A stretch of DNA of 64,000 nt, taken from NCBI GenBank assembly GCA_050700115.1, contig JBOHGG010000003.1:62001-126000 (forward strand). Reading direction: 5' to 3'. The position numbers were made by a program, and so were the translations under genes. This DNA is from GCA-003244245 sp050700115. GTDB lineage: Bacteria > Actinomycetota > Actinomycetes > Mycobacteriales > Pseudonocardiaceae. Positions 15,786 through 24,563 of the stretch are shown here, piece by piece (the stretch's first letter is position 1; the number at the start of each line of letters is the position of its first letter). The notes under the pieces are model-generated. The model was not told where the DNA came from. It worked only from the letters and a program-made list of their open reading frames with translations, and did no database searches.

Positions 15786-16685
15786 GTGCGGTTCGGGGCG
15801 GTGGAGGCAGGCGGGACGAAGGTCCGCTGCCTGGTCGGGTCCGATCCTGACCACATCGTGGCCCAGACCCGGATCCCGACCCGGGAACCAGCCGAGACAC
15901 TGGCTGGAGTGCTTGCATTCCTGCAGCAGGAAGTGGCGTCCGGCGGGCCGCTGGCCGCGATCGGCATTGCCTCATTCGGGCCACTGGAGCTGCGCCAATC
16001 CCATCCTCGGTATGGGTTCATCAGGACCAGTCCGAAGCCGGGCTGGGCGTGCGTCGACATGGTCGGGCCAGTCCGGCGCGCGCTGGACGTGCCGGTGGGG
16101 TTCGACACCGACGTCAATGCCGCCGCACTCGGCGAGGGCCGGTGGGGAGCCGCCCGTGGTCTGGACACGTTCGTGTACCTGACCGTCGGCACCGGCATCG
16201 GCGCCGGAGCCGTGGTCGACGGCCGGATCATGCACGGGCTGGGGCACCCCGAGATGGGTCATCTCAGCGTGCCGCGCCAGCCCGGCGATGACTTCGCCGG
16301 GAATTGCCCGTTTCACGCCGACTGTCTGGAGGGCATGGCCAGCGGCGCGGCTCTCGCCGCCCGCTGGGGCCGCCCCATCGAGCAGCTCGACGGCGACGAG
16401 CTACCGGCAGCCGTCGCGCTCGAAGCCGCCTATCTGGCCGCTGGGCTGCGCAACATCATTTACCCGATCGCACCGCAGCGCATCGTGATCGGCGGCGGCG
16501 TGGCTGGCTTGCCGGGGCTGTTCCCGCTGTTACGAACCAACCTCGCCGAGGAGCTGGCCGGGTATCCCGGCCTCCCCGAACACACGGCCGACGACTTCAT
16601 CGTCCCGGCCGCTCTCGGCCCACTGGCCGGGCCAGCCGGAGCCCTCGTCCTCGCCGACCGTGCCAGCCAGCCGCATCAGGGGTGA
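15786..16685 (+). CDS. ROK-family fructokinase
   Basis: Sugar kinase of 299 aa. Seen: FGAVEAGGTKVRCLVG (phosphate 1 loop), VGFDTDVNAAALGEGRWG, LTVGTGIGAGAVVDG, then GHPEMGHL and CPFHADCLEGMASG, the ROK zinc-binding His/Cys set in the form found in bacterial fructokinases. IVIGGGVAGLPGLF closes the adenosine site. It is likely cytosolic and phosphorylates fructose with ATP. The GTG start sits eight bases after a TATCCT sequence, so the mRNA could be leaderless. No transporter or PTS gene accompanies it. Confidence 0.88.
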   Translation: MRFGAVEAGGTKVRCLVGSDPDHIVAQTRIPTREPAETLAGVLAFLQQEVASGGPLAAIGIASFGPLELRQSHPRYGFIRTSPKPGWACVDMVGPVRRALDVPVGFDTDVNAAALGEGRWGAARGLDTFVYLTVGTGIGAGAVVDGRIMHGLGHPEMGHLSVPRQPGDDFAGNCPFHADCLEGMASGAALAARWGRPIEQLDGDELPAAVALEAAYLAAGLRNIIYPIAPQRIVIGGGVAGLPGLFPLLRTNLAEELAGYPGLPEHTADDFIVPAALGPLAGPAGALVLADRASQPHQG

Positions 16686-16720
16686 ACCCTGCCGCACGAC
16701 CAGGCGATTCGCCGACGGGC

Positions 16721-18115
16721 TCACACCGGTGCTCTCCGGCCGCGGACGGCTCGCACGATCTGCTCCAGGACGAGGAGCAGCACGAACGCCACCCCGAGCG
16801 TGGGGAGCAGGACCAGCAGCAGCCCGAGCCCGATCAGCACGGTGATCGGCGCGCGGCGCAGCAGCGGCCCCAGCGGCGGCGGGGCACCGAGCCCGCCGGC
16901 GGGCCGGCGCATCCACCACATGCGGTAGCCCGCCAGCACGAGGACGATCAGCCCGGCAGCCAGCGCGGTCAGCCCGATCTGATTGGCGAGCCCGAACAGT
17001 TCCGCTTGGTGGAACGCGATTCCCAGGGTGGTCGCCTTCGCGAGCAGTGGGTAGTCCGCCCAGCTCGCCCGGTCGGCGACCGCGCCGCTGGCCGGATCAA
17101 CGGCCACGGTGGTGGGCTCCACCGGCCAGCGGCTGTCCTGGCGGGCCACGGTCCAGGCCTCCCCGTCCGCCGTGGCCGGCGTGATGACGACGGGTCCGCC
17201 CAGCCCTGCCCGGGTGGCCGCGGCGGCGACCTGGTCGATGCCCGCAACGACGTCGACCGCGGGCCCACCGGCGGCGTCGGGCCCGGCGTGGTGCTCGTGG
17301 GCCGGGACGGAACCGGAGGAACCCAGGCTGGTGGAGACGGCAGGCGTGGCCGAGCTGAGCTGCGCGCGGGCGACGTCGATCCACGCCCCCGCGTAGGTGG
17401 TCCAGCTCAGTCCCGACCCGATCAGCGCCAGCATCGGGACAAGCAGCACCACCCCGATGCTGGAGTGCACCCAGCGCCACCGACCCCGCCCGGGGCGGTG
17501 CAGGCGCGGCCGCAAGGCCCGTTGCACGCCGCGGCGGGTGCGGGGCCACCACAGGTAGGCCCCGGTCAGCAACGAGACGAGCACCCAGCTCGCGGCAAGT
17601 TCGGTGACTGGTTCCGCGACCGGGCCAAGCCGCCAGCTGGAGTGCAATGACCGCAGCCACTCACCCGGTCGCTGCTCCTCTGCGATCTCCCCCGTCACCC
17701 GGGCGGAGGCGGGATCGACATAGGCGGTGACCGCGCCCGGCGCAGGGCCGAACTCCGCACCGGCGGCCCCCGGCGGGCTCAGGGTGACCGCGGTGGTCTG
17801 CTTGCCGCCCTCGGTGGCAGGCACGACTGTGCTGACGGTCCACTCGGGATGGGTCTCGCGGGCTGCGGCGACCTGCTCGCGGAGCGGGCGGTCGGGCCCC
17901 GGGGCCGTCGCGGTGAGCGCGTCACGGTGCAGGGCGGTCTCGATCTGCGGGTTCCAGGCGAACAGGATCCCGGACAGCGCCAGGGAGAGGACGACCGGGG
18001 CGGCGAGGAAACCGCCGAGGAAGTGCAGCCGCCACAACAGTGGCCGTAGCCCGCCGCGATCTGGCACAGCTTCCTGGGGTTCGGCGGGCGGATCGTTCTC
18101 GAGCGCAAGGGTCAC
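16721..18115 (-). CDS. PepSY-associated TM protein
   Basis: Integral membrane protein of 464 aa with four to five helices: LHFLGGFLAAPVVLSLALSG near the N-terminus, a central pair around 180 and 230, and two at the C-terminus. Between them are extracytoplasmic PepSY-like domains (HPEWTVSTVVPATEGG; GPVVITPATADGEAWTVARQ). The WRLHFLGG start and HSSIGVVLLVPM are typical of this family, whose members are linked to iron uptake or ferric-reductase-like functions. A His-rich patch (PAHEHHAGPD) may bind metal. It converges with the ROK gene. Confidence 0.88.
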   Translation of the reverse strand: MTLALENDPPAEPQEAVPDRGGLRPLLWRLHFLGGFLAAPVVLSLALSGILFAWNPQIETALHRDALTATAPGPDRPLREQVAAARETHPEWTVSTVVPATEGGKQTTAVTLSPPGAAGAEFGPAPGAVTAYVDPASARVTGEIAEEQRPGEWLRSLHSSWRLGPVAEPVTELAASWVLVSLLTGAYLWWPRTRRGVQRALRPRLHRPGRGRWRWVHSSIGVVLLVPMLALIGSGLSWTTYAGAWIDVARAQLSSATPAVSTSLGSSGSVPAHEHHAGPDAAGGPAVDVVAGIDQVAAAATRAGLGGPVVITPATADGEAWTVARQDSRWPVEPTTVAVDPASGAVADRASWADYPLLAKATTLGIAFHQAELFGLANQIGLTALAAGLIVLVLAGYRMWWMRRPAGGLGAPPPLGPLLRRAPITVLIGLGLLLVLLPTLGVAFVLLLVLEQIVRAVRGRRAPV

Positions 18116-18177
18116 GCCCTGCTAGTCGGACGCAGGACCCGGCTGGTTCCCGCCGATCGCTCGCGCCGGCGCTGCGC

Positions 18178-18915
18178 CTAGACCGCGCTGTCGCTGCGCT
18201 GGCGGTAGGCCGCTACGAGCTGCTTTTCCGCGTCGTCCAGGTACTTCACGAGCAGTCTCTCCGCTCCGGTCGAGTCGCCGGCCTGCAACCGGTCGAGAAT
18301 CTCCCGGTTGCGGTGCAGGTAAGGCTCGTGGAAGCGGCGCGGGTCGACCATGGCGTGGAAGGCCAGCCGCAGCTCGGCGAGGACTCCTCGCATGAGCTCG
18401 TCCAGTCGTGAGCTGCCGGCGAGGGCGGCGATCGCCTGGTGGAACAGGATGTCGGCGGTACCAAGGGCCCGCCAGTCGCCACCGTCTATGGCACGCTCGC
18501 CATCGGCGACGGCAGCAGCAACCGCAGGCAGCCCACGCGGAGAGTCGCCCATGCCGCGCACTGCGGCGCACTCGACGAGCTTGCGCACCCGGTAGAGATC
18601 GACGACATCGTCCACAGTCAACGCCCTGACGAACATCCCGCGGTCGAGCTCGTGTTCGACCAGACGTTCGTGGGTGAGAAGGCGGAAGGCCTCCCGCAGA
18701 GTGTTGCGGGAAACCCGGAGCGCGCCCCCGATGTCCTTCTCGGTCAGGCGGGAACCCGGCGGGAAGAACCCTTCGGCGATCCGGACCCGGAGGATGTCAG
18801 CGACACGGTCAGCGGTGCTCATGCGACCAAGCAGCGCTCGGTCGGCCTCCAACCCTGGGGTCGCCTCCTGGCTCGATCCGTGCCGGGGACGGGCCTCGAC
18901 GTTCGCGGTGCTCAC
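18178..18915 (-). CDS. GntR-family regulator, FadR/FCD type
   Basis: DNA-binding regulator of 245 aa. The N-terminal winged helix is clear (RVADILRVRIAEGFFPPGSRLTEKDIGGALRVSRNTLREAFRLLTHERLVEHE), followed by an all-helical FCD ligand domain (VVDLYRVRKLVECAAVRG ... LHRNREILDRLQAGD). The GTG start has AAGGAGG five to six bases upstream; a long 5' extension in frame runs into the divergent transporter and is rejected. It faces an MHS-type transporter and probably controls it in response to the transported compound. Confidence 0.92.
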   Translation of the reverse strand: MSTANVEARPRHGSSQEATPGLEADRALLGRMSTADRVADILRVRIAEGFFPPGSRLTEKDIGGALRVSRNTLREAFRLLTHERLVEHELDRGMFVRALTVDDVVDLYRVRKLVECAAVRGMGDSPRGLPAVAAAVADGERAIDGGDWRALGTADILFHQAIAALAGSSRLDELMRGVLAELRLAFHAMVDPRRFHEPYLHRNREILDRLQAGDSTGAERLLVKYLDDAEKQLVAAYRQRSDSAV

Positions 18916-18942
18916 AACGACCTCCTTGTCGTAACTCTGATG

Positions 18943-18972
18943 ATCATAGTACAAGAGTCTCATTCTCTTCAA
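18943..18972 (-). promoter_or_regulatory. Candidate promoter of the GntR gene
   Basis: On the minus strand TTGAAG and TATGAT are separated by 18 bases and lie about 30 bases upstream of the GntR start, a good fit to the sigma70/HrdB consensus. The surrounding bases are AT-rich for this genome and include ATGATCAT, a short palindrome that could be an operator. Confidence 0.5.
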
Positions 18973-19120
18973 GGATTGAAGGATGCAACTCTTGACGGAT
19001 CGTTCGACAATCTGCCAGTGTGTGCGGTACCACATCCACAGCACTCGCCGCGCCTGCGGGGCCGGCGGCGAGACCCGGTCCCAGGTACCACGTCCTGCCG
19101 GACCGGGGAGGGAGGCTGAG

Positions 19121-20557
19121 GTGGAAGACCGGCAGGAACCCCGTGGCCCGACGCCCTCCACGGCCACCACTGGCACGGCGTCGTCTAGAAAGTCCTCCGT
19201 ACCGCGAGTGCTGATCGGGAGTGTCGTCGGCACTTCGCTGGAATGGTACGACTTCTTCCTCTACGGCAGCGCCGCCGCGCTGGTGTTCAACAAGCTGTTC
19301 TTCCCATCCTTCTCGCCGATGACCGGAACGCTGCTGGCCTTCACCACCTACGCGATCGGCTTTGTCGCCCGGCCGCTCGGCGGAGTGATCTTCGGTCATT
19401 TCGGGGACCGCCTCGGGCGAAAGGATGTCCTCGTCATCACGCTGCTCATGATGGGTATCAGCACGTTCCTCATCGGTCTTCTGCCCACCTATTCGGCCAT
19501 CGGCGTGGCGGCCCCGCTGCTGCTGGTCGCGCTCCGGTTCGTCCAGGGTCTCGGTCTCGGGGGTGAGTGGGCGGGCGCCGTGCTGATGTCGGTCGAACAT
19601 GGCTCGAATTCACGCCGGGGCCTCAACGCGAGCTGGCCACAGATCGGTGTTCCCGCCGGTAACCTGCTCGCCACCGCGGTACTCGGCGTGCTGATCGCGA
19701 TCATGCCAGAACCGGCATTCCTGTCCTGGGGCTGGCGAATTCCCTTCCTCATCTCGGCTGTCTTCGTGCTCGTCGGCCTCTGGATTCGGCTGTCGCTGGT
19801 CGAGTCTCCACTGTTCTCCGCGGTAGCCGCCGAGGGTGCCAAGGCCACGATGCCTCTTGTCGAGGTGTTCCGACGGCACCGCCGGAACATCCTCATTGCG
19901 ATCGGTGCCCGGATCGGCACCGACGTTGCGTTCTACGTCTTCTCGTTGTACGTGCTGACCTACGTCACCGCGAACCTGGGGCTATCCCGCCAGGTCGCAC
20001 TCGACGCTGTACTCATTGCCTCCGGGCTGCAGTTGGTCCTGATCCCAGCATTCGGCGCCTTGTCAGACCGGGTCGGACGGCGGCCCGTCTACTTGGCGGG
20101 CGCGATCGGAGCCGCCATCTGGGCATTCGCGTTCTTCCCCCTCCTCGCTACCAAGTCGACAGCGTTGATCATCATGGCGACCACGGTGGCCTTCATCTTC
20201 CACGCCGCCATGTACGGCCCGCAGGCAGCCTTCATCGCCGAACTGTTCAGTACTCGGCTCAGGTACTCTGGCGCCTCACTCGGCTACCAGCTCGCTGGAA
20301 TCCCTGGCGGCGCGCTTGCGCCGATCCTGTCGATTGCTCTCGCCAGTCACTTTGACAGCGCTTTCGCCGTGTCAGTCTATGTCCTCCTGGCGATTCTCGT
20401 CACCGTCATCGCGCTTGCCTTGGCGCCCGAGACGTCCAGGATTGATCTCCGCGACGGGACGGTCAGCCAGCCGCCCCGTCGACGATCGCCCGCGCTGCCG
20501 TCGATGACACAGCAGCCCGTGCCACACGACAGGAGGGAGCATGGAGATAACTATTAG
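19121..20557 (+). CDS. MFS transporter, metabolite:H+ symporter (MHS) family
   Basis: Twelve-helix transporter of 478 aa of the ProP/KgtP/ShiA type. Seen: the family signature GTSLEWYDFFLYGSAAAL, the loop GHFGDRLGRKDVL between helices 2 and 3, RFVQGLGLGGEWAGAVLM, and SDRVGRRPVYLAG in the second half. The GTG start is preceded by GGGAGGGAGG. Substrates of this family include osmolytes, dicarboxylates and shikimate; none can be chosen from sequence. It is divergent from the GntR regulator, and its 3' end overlaps the next gene. Confidence 0.92.
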   Translation: MEDRQEPRGPTPSTATTGTASSRKSSVPRVLIGSVVGTSLEWYDFFLYGSAAALVFNKLFFPSFSPMTGTLLAFTTYAIGFVARPLGGVIFGHFGDRLGRKDVLVITLLMMGISTFLIGLLPTYSAIGVAAPLLLVALRFVQGLGLGGEWAGAVLMSVEHGSNSRRGLNASWPQIGVPAGNLLATAVLGVLIAIMPEPAFLSWGWRIPFLISAVFVLVGLWIRLSLVESPLFSAVAAEGAKATMPLVEVFRRHRRNILIAIGARIGTDVAFYVFSLYVLTYVTANLGLSRQVALDAVLIASGLQLVLIPAFGALSDRVGRRPVYLAGAIGAAIWAFAFFPLLATKSTALIIMATTVAFIFHAAMYGPQAAFIAELFSTRLRYSGASLGYQLAGIPGGALAPILSIALASHFDSAFAVSVYVLLAILVTVIALALAPETSRIDLRDGTVSQPPRRRSPALPSMTQQPVPHDRREHGDNY

Positions 20558-20762
20558 CTTGATCGTTTTGACGGCAACCTTCTTGGTGAGTTTAGGCGTG
20601 CTCATAGGGTACACTCTCAGCGAGCGGGCGCTAGAGGCACGAACAAGACGGCAAGCAGCTGTGCAACGCTCCCTCAATAGTCAGTGGCAAGAGCTTGAGG
20701 GTGCACGGCAAACGTTTGCTCAACGACGAAAAAGTGAATCGTCGAGGCCGGTCAAGCGTTGA
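20541..20762 (+). CDS. Small single-pass membrane protein
   Basis: A 73-residue protein with one N-terminal membrane helix (ISLIVLTATFLVSLGVLIGYTL) and a basic cytoplasmic tail (RTRRQAAVQRSL). It has a strong AGGAGG and overlaps the transporter's last codons by 17 bases, so it is likely translated with it. I recognise no family. It could be an accessory subunit of the transporter. GC is lower than in neighbours. Confidence 0.65.
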   Translation: MEITISLIVLTATFLVSLGVLIGYTLSERALEARTRRQAAVQRSLNSQWQELEGARQTFAQRRKSESSRPVKR

Positions 20763-20809
20763 CGCCGGTGGGCCAAACGCGCTGATCTCGGCAGCCGAGG
20801 AGGCGAATC

Positions 20810-21616
20810 ATGCCAGGTAACAGCGGTTCTTCGCGGCGCGCCGCGATGTACGGTGAGGACGATCTCAGCTCGTTTGCAATCTTCTCGGGCAACTACATCA
20901 ACTTCGGGTATTGGCAGGACTTCACGCCCGGGATCATCAGCGTCGATGAGCGCACCGAGAGCCAGGCCGACCTCTACCGTGCCGTTCTTCGCCGCTTGAC
21001 GATCGATCCAAGCGATGCGGTGCTGGAAGTCGGGTGCGGCATCGCGGTAGGGACAGCACTCACGCTTCGAGAATTCGATCCAAGTGCCGTTCACGGGCTC
21101 GATCTCTCACCAGACCAGATCGACCGCGCTGTCAGGGTCAACGCCGAGTTGATCGCGCAACATCCCGGCAGACTGGTACTCCGGCAAGGCTCCGCGCTGG
21201 AACTTCCTTTCGCGGACGAGATGTTCGACAAGTGTTACTCGGTCGAAGCAGCGCAGCACTTCGACGACCTGACCGCCTTCGCGTCCGAAGCCTATCGGGT
21301 ACTCAGGACTGGAGGCCGGCTTGCCGTCGCGACCTTCTTCACGCCACACCTCACCGCCATCGACGGACTACGACGTTTACTCGAGAACGTCGATAATGGC
21401 ATCGACGTTGTCGTCACGATCGACTCCTTTCGGGACGATCTCCTCAAGGCAGGCTTTGTCGACGTGGGTGTCGAAAGCATCGGCGAGCGTGTTTGGCACG
21501 GTTTCGACGCCTGGATGGACCAGACCGATTTCAGGGCTAGCTGGGGCCGCAACTGGCTGACGGCATACAATCAGGGGCTCATCGACTATTACCTCGTGAC
21601 GGCAGACAAGAAGTGA
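20810..21616 (+). CDS. Class I SAM-dependent methyltransferase
   Basis: Product of 268 aa with motif I VLEVGCGIAVGTAL, acidic loop GLDLSPDQID, motif II DKCYSVEAAQHFDD and motif III LRTGGRLAVATFF. The N-terminal FSGNYINFGYW motif resembles small-molecule methyltransferases of the ubiquinone/sterol or natural-product type. A GAGGAGG lies eight bases before the ATG. It ends the MHS transporter operon; perhaps it modifies the transported compound, which is only a guess. The rsmB stop on the other strand follows one base later. Confidence 0.85.
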   Translation: MPGNSGSSRRAAMYGEDDLSSFAIFSGNYINFGYWQDFTPGIISVDERTESQADLYRAVLRRLTIDPSDAVLEVGCGIAVGTALTLREFDPSAVHGLDLSPDQIDRAVRVNAELIAQHPGRLVLRQGSALELPFADEMFDKCYSVEAAQHFDDLTAFASEAYRVLRTGGRLAVATFFTPHLTAIDGLRRLLENVDNGIDVVVTIDSFRDDLLKAGFVDVGVESIGERVWHGFDAWMDQTDFRASWGRNWLTAYNQGLIDYYLVTADKK

Positions 21617-21617
21617 T

Positions 21618-23033
21618 TCAACGGCGCAGCAGGGCACAGAACATCGCGTCGGTGCCGTGCCGGTGCGGCCACAACTGCACATGCGGCCCTTCGCCGAGCC
21701 GGGGCACACCAGGGAACTGAGGCCTCGCGTCGACCTGCCCGGCACCGGTACGTCGCACCACGTCAGCGACCACGCCGACCGTCTCGTCCAGGTGCGGCGA
21801 GCAGGTCACGTAGGCCACCACACCGCCCGGACGGACCAGCCGCAGGGCCGCCACCAGCAGCTCTCGCTGCAGCCGGACCAGCCCGCCGACGTCGCCGGCC
21901 CGCCGTCGCCAGCGCGCCTCCGGGCGCCGACGCAGCGCCCCGAGCCCGGTGCACGGCGCGTCCACCAGCACCCGGTCGTAGGTCCGGTCCGCCAGCCCGC
22001 TGTCCCGGCCATCAGCGATGTGCACTGTCACCGGCAGTCCCGCGCAGGCCTGACCGACCAACCGGGCCCGATGTTCGGCCTTGTCCACGGCATCCAGGCG
22101 GGCCCCCCGAGCGGCAGCCAGGGCACCCAGCAGCGCGGCCTTGCCTCCCGGCCCGGCGCACAGGTCCAGCCAGCGAGCGTCGGTGCCCTCCAGCGGCACC
22201 CCGGCCAGCGCGAGCGCGACGAGCTGGCTGCCCTCGTCCTGCACCTGGGCCAGGTGATCGCGCACCGCAGCCAGCTCACCCGGGTCGCCGCCGTCGGCCA
22301 GGTACACCCCGTACGGCGAGTACGCGGCGGCCTCGCCGCCGGTCACCGCGGCCAGGTCGGCGGCGGTTATCTGGCCGGGGCGCGCCGCGAGGTGTACCAA
22401 CGGGCGGGCGTCGTCAGCGGCCAGCGCCGCGGCCAGCTCGTCGCGGTCACCGCCCAGCGCGTCGGCGAAGGCCTGGGCGATCCACCGCGGGTGCGGGTGC
22501 GCCATCGCAAGATGACCTACCGGGTCATCATCGGCCGCCGGTGCCACTGCCTGCACCCAGGCTTGCTCGTCCTGCTGGCCGACCCGGCGCAACACGGCGT
22601 TGACGAAACCGGCGGTAGCACTGCCCCGATCCGCACGCACCAGATCAACGGTGGTGCCGACCGCCGCGTGTGGCGGCACCCGGGTCCGCAGCAGTTGATA
22701 GCTGCCCATCCGTAGGGCGTCCAGTAGTTCGCCGTCCACCTCCGACAACGGGCGGTCCGCGCAGGACTGCAGCACCGCGTCAAGCAGGCCTTGGGCGCGG
22801 CACGTTCCGTAGCACAGCTCGGTGGCCAGCGCGGCGTCCCGGCCGTCGATCCCGCGCTGCCGCAGCAGGCCAGGAAGCACCAGGTTGGCGTATGCGTCGC
22901 GCTCGCGCACCGCTGCCAGGGCGTCCAACGCGGCCCGCCGAGGGGGGTCCTCCACCGGCGGGCGGCGCGGCCCAGCTCGCCGCCGGGGCGGCCCGGGTCT
23001 GGGCGGTCGGGATGGCCTGCGGGGTACCGTCAC
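21618..23033 (-). CDS. rsmB: 16S rRNA (cytosine-967-C5)-methyltransferase
   Basis: Methylates C967 of 16S rRNA. The N-terminus is a basic, proline-rich tail (about 25 residues), then a NusB-like RNA-binding domain (ALDALAAVRERDAYANLVLPGLL), then the catalytic domain. There, LDLCAGPGGKAALL is motif I, DAPCTGLGALRRRPEARWR holds one conserved Cys and TCSPHLDET the second, catalytic Cys. The GTG overlaps the fmt stop by four bases. In related genomes this gene is followed by rpe; here an accessory block intervenes. Confidence 0.96.
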   Translation of the reverse strand: MTVPRRPSRPPRPGPPRRRAGPRRPPVEDPPRRAALDALAAVRERDAYANLVLPGLLRQRGIDGRDAALATELCYGTCRAQGLLDAVLQSCADRPLSEVDGELLDALRMGSYQLLRTRVPPHAAVGTTVDLVRADRGSATAGFVNAVLRRVGQQDEQAWVQAVAPAADDDPVGHLAMAHPHPRWIAQAFADALGGDRDELAAALAADDARPLVHLAARPGQITAADLAAVTGGEAAAYSPYGVYLADGGDPGELAAVRDHLAQVQDEGSQLVALALAGVPLEGTDARWLDLCAGPGGKAALLGALAAARGARLDAVDKAEHRARLVGQACAGLPVTVHIADGRDSGLADRTYDRVLVDAPCTGLGALRRRPEARWRRRAGDVGGLVRLQRELLVAALRLVRPGGVVAYVTCSPHLDETVGVVADVVRRTGAGQVDARPQFPGVPRLGEGPHVQLWPHRHGTDAMFCALLRR

Positions 23034-23956
23034 TCGAACCGCTCCCCCGGTACGGGCCGGGCACCGCGAGCCCAGTCCGGTGCGGGCATGGCCCGCTTAC
23101 CGGGCGCAGTGACCTCACCCAGCCGCACCGCGCTGGTCGCCGTGCCGACGAGCACCTCCCGCTTGCCTGCCAGCAGCTCGCCCGGGCCGAGCTCGTCGGC
23201 GTCGGCGAGTTGTACCGGACTGAGGCCCACCCGTTGGTCCCGGAACCGGATCCAGGCACCGGGAGCGGGCGTCACCGCACGCACCTGACGATGCACCGCG
23301 AAGGCCGGGGCGCTGAAGTCCACATGGGCGTCCTCGGCAGTGAGCTTCGGGGCGTGCGAAACACCATCCGCCGGCTGGGGTGCCGGGCACAGCGTCCCGT
23401 CGGCGATCCCGTCCAGCGTGGCGACCAACAGCTCGGCTCCGGCGTCGGCCAACCGGGACAGCAACTCACCCGCGGTGTCCTCGGGGAGGATCACCTCGGT
23501 GACCGTGCCGTATACCGGGCCGGTGTCCAGCCCCTCCTCCAAAGCGAAGGTGGATGCACCGGTGATCTCGTCCCCATGCCGGATCGCGGCCTGCACCGGA
23601 GCGGCGCCACGCCAGGCGGGCAGCAGCGAGAAATGCAGATTCACCCAGCCATGCCGGGGGATGTCCAGCGCCACTCGCGGAACCAGCGCGCCGTAGCCGA
23701 CCACTGGACAGCAATCCGGGGCCAGCTCGCGCAGCCGCGCCGAGAACTCCGGATCAGCCAGCCGACGCGGGGTGAGCACGATCAGTCCCGCCTTGTCGGC
23801 CAGCACACCCACCGGTGAGCGGGTCGGACGCCGCCCCCGCCCGGCCGGTGCGTCGGGCCGGGTCAGCACGGCGGCGATCTGGTGCCGGTCGGAGTCCAGT
23901 AGCGCCTGCAGTGCGGGCACGGCCGCGTCGGGCGTGCCGGCGAAGACCAGTCGCAC
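23030..23956 (-). CDS. fmt: Methionyl-tRNA formyltransferase
   Basis: Formylates initiator Met-tRNA. The 308-aa sequence shows VFAGTPDAAVPALQALL, the catalytic Asn/His region (NLHFSLLPAWRGAAPVQAAI), then DTGPVYGTVTEVI, and a C-terminal OB-like tRNA-binding domain beginning near PGAWIRFRD. It begins with GTG and lies three bases after def, overlapping rsmB at its other end, so def-fmt-rsmB form one operon as in many bacteria. Confidence 0.97.
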   Translation of the reverse strand: MRLVFAGTPDAAVPALQALLDSDRHQIAAVLTRPDAPAGRGRRPTRSPVGVLADKAGLIVLTPRRLADPEFSARLRELAPDCCPVVGYGALVPRVALDIPRHGWVNLHFSLLPAWRGAAPVQAAIRHGDEITGASTFALEEGLDTGPVYGTVTEVILPEDTAGELLSRLADAGAELLVATLDGIADGTLCPAPQPADGVSHAPKLTAEDAHVDFSAPAFAVHRQVRAVTPAPGAWIRFRDQRVGLSPVQLADADELGPGELLAGKREVLVGTATSAVRLGEVTAPGKRAMPAPDWARGARPVPGERFE

Positions 23957-23959
23957 CGT

Positions 23960-24538
23960 TCAGCGCACCTTGCCGAGCATCGGGTGTGGGCTGGGCTTGA
24001 CCACCGGCTCGGGGGTGCTGAACCAGCGGGCCTGCCGGATTTCCCGCATCGCCTGTTTCCGTGTCTCGGGGTCGAGCCGGTCGATGAACAGCACGCCGTC
24101 GAGGTGGTCGGTCTCGTGCTGGATCGCCCGGGCCAGCCGCTCGGTGCCGTGCACCTCGATCGACTCGCCGTGCTGGTTGCGCCCACGGGCGACGACACGC
24201 AGGTGGCGCCGGCAGTCCCAGGACAACCCCGGGATCGACAGGCAGCCCTCCGGTCCATCCTGCATCTCGTCACCCACCACGTCGAAGGTGGGATTGACCA
24301 GGTGCCCGGTCACGTCATCCCCGGTGTCGTCGGCCCCGGTGACATCGTCGCGGCGGTAGGTGAACACCCGCAGCGAGACCCCCAGCTGGGGGGCGGCGAG
24401 CCCGGCTCCGCCCTCGGCAGCCATCGTGTCCAGCAGGTCACGGACCAGGTTGCGCAACTCCTTGTCGAAGTCGACGACCTCGGCCGCGCGCGCGTACAGC
24501 ACTGGATCGCCGAAGAGCCGGACGGATAGCACAGGCAC
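23960..24538 (-). CDS. def: Peptide deformylase
   Basis: Removes the N-formyl group of nascent proteins with a metal ion. All three motifs are present: GGAGLAAPQLG, EGCLSIPG and QHETDHLDG with the two metal His and catalytic Glu. The start is the GTG of VPVLSVRLFGDPVL, giving 192 aa; the remaining upstream frame lies within priA and is a shadow. An acidic insert (DDVTGADDTGDDVTG, near 65-79) sits between motifs I and II, slightly longer than usual. Confidence 0.96.
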   Translation of the reverse strand: MPVLSVRLFGDPVLYARAAEVVDFDKELRNLVRDLLDTMAAEGGAGLAAPQLGVSLRVFTYRRDDVTGADDTGDDVTGHLVNPTFDVVGDEMQDGPEGCLSIPGLSWDCRRHLRVVARGRNQHGESIEVHGTERLARAIQHETDHLDGVLFIDRLDPETRKQAMREIRQARWFSTPEPVVKPSPHPMLGKVR

Positions 24539-24563
24539 CAGCGCAGTATGCCTCGTCAGCCGG

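Noticed and set aside
14948..16231. 427-codon version of the alpha/beta-hydrolase
   Set aside because: The extra N-terminal part is antisense to the fructokinase and is low-complexity. The GTG at 15766 begins the conserved fold.
18178..19233. 351-codon version of the GntR regulator
   Set aside because: The extension covers the divergent transporter's upstream region. GTG at 18915 has an excellent AAGGAGG and gives the family's normal length.
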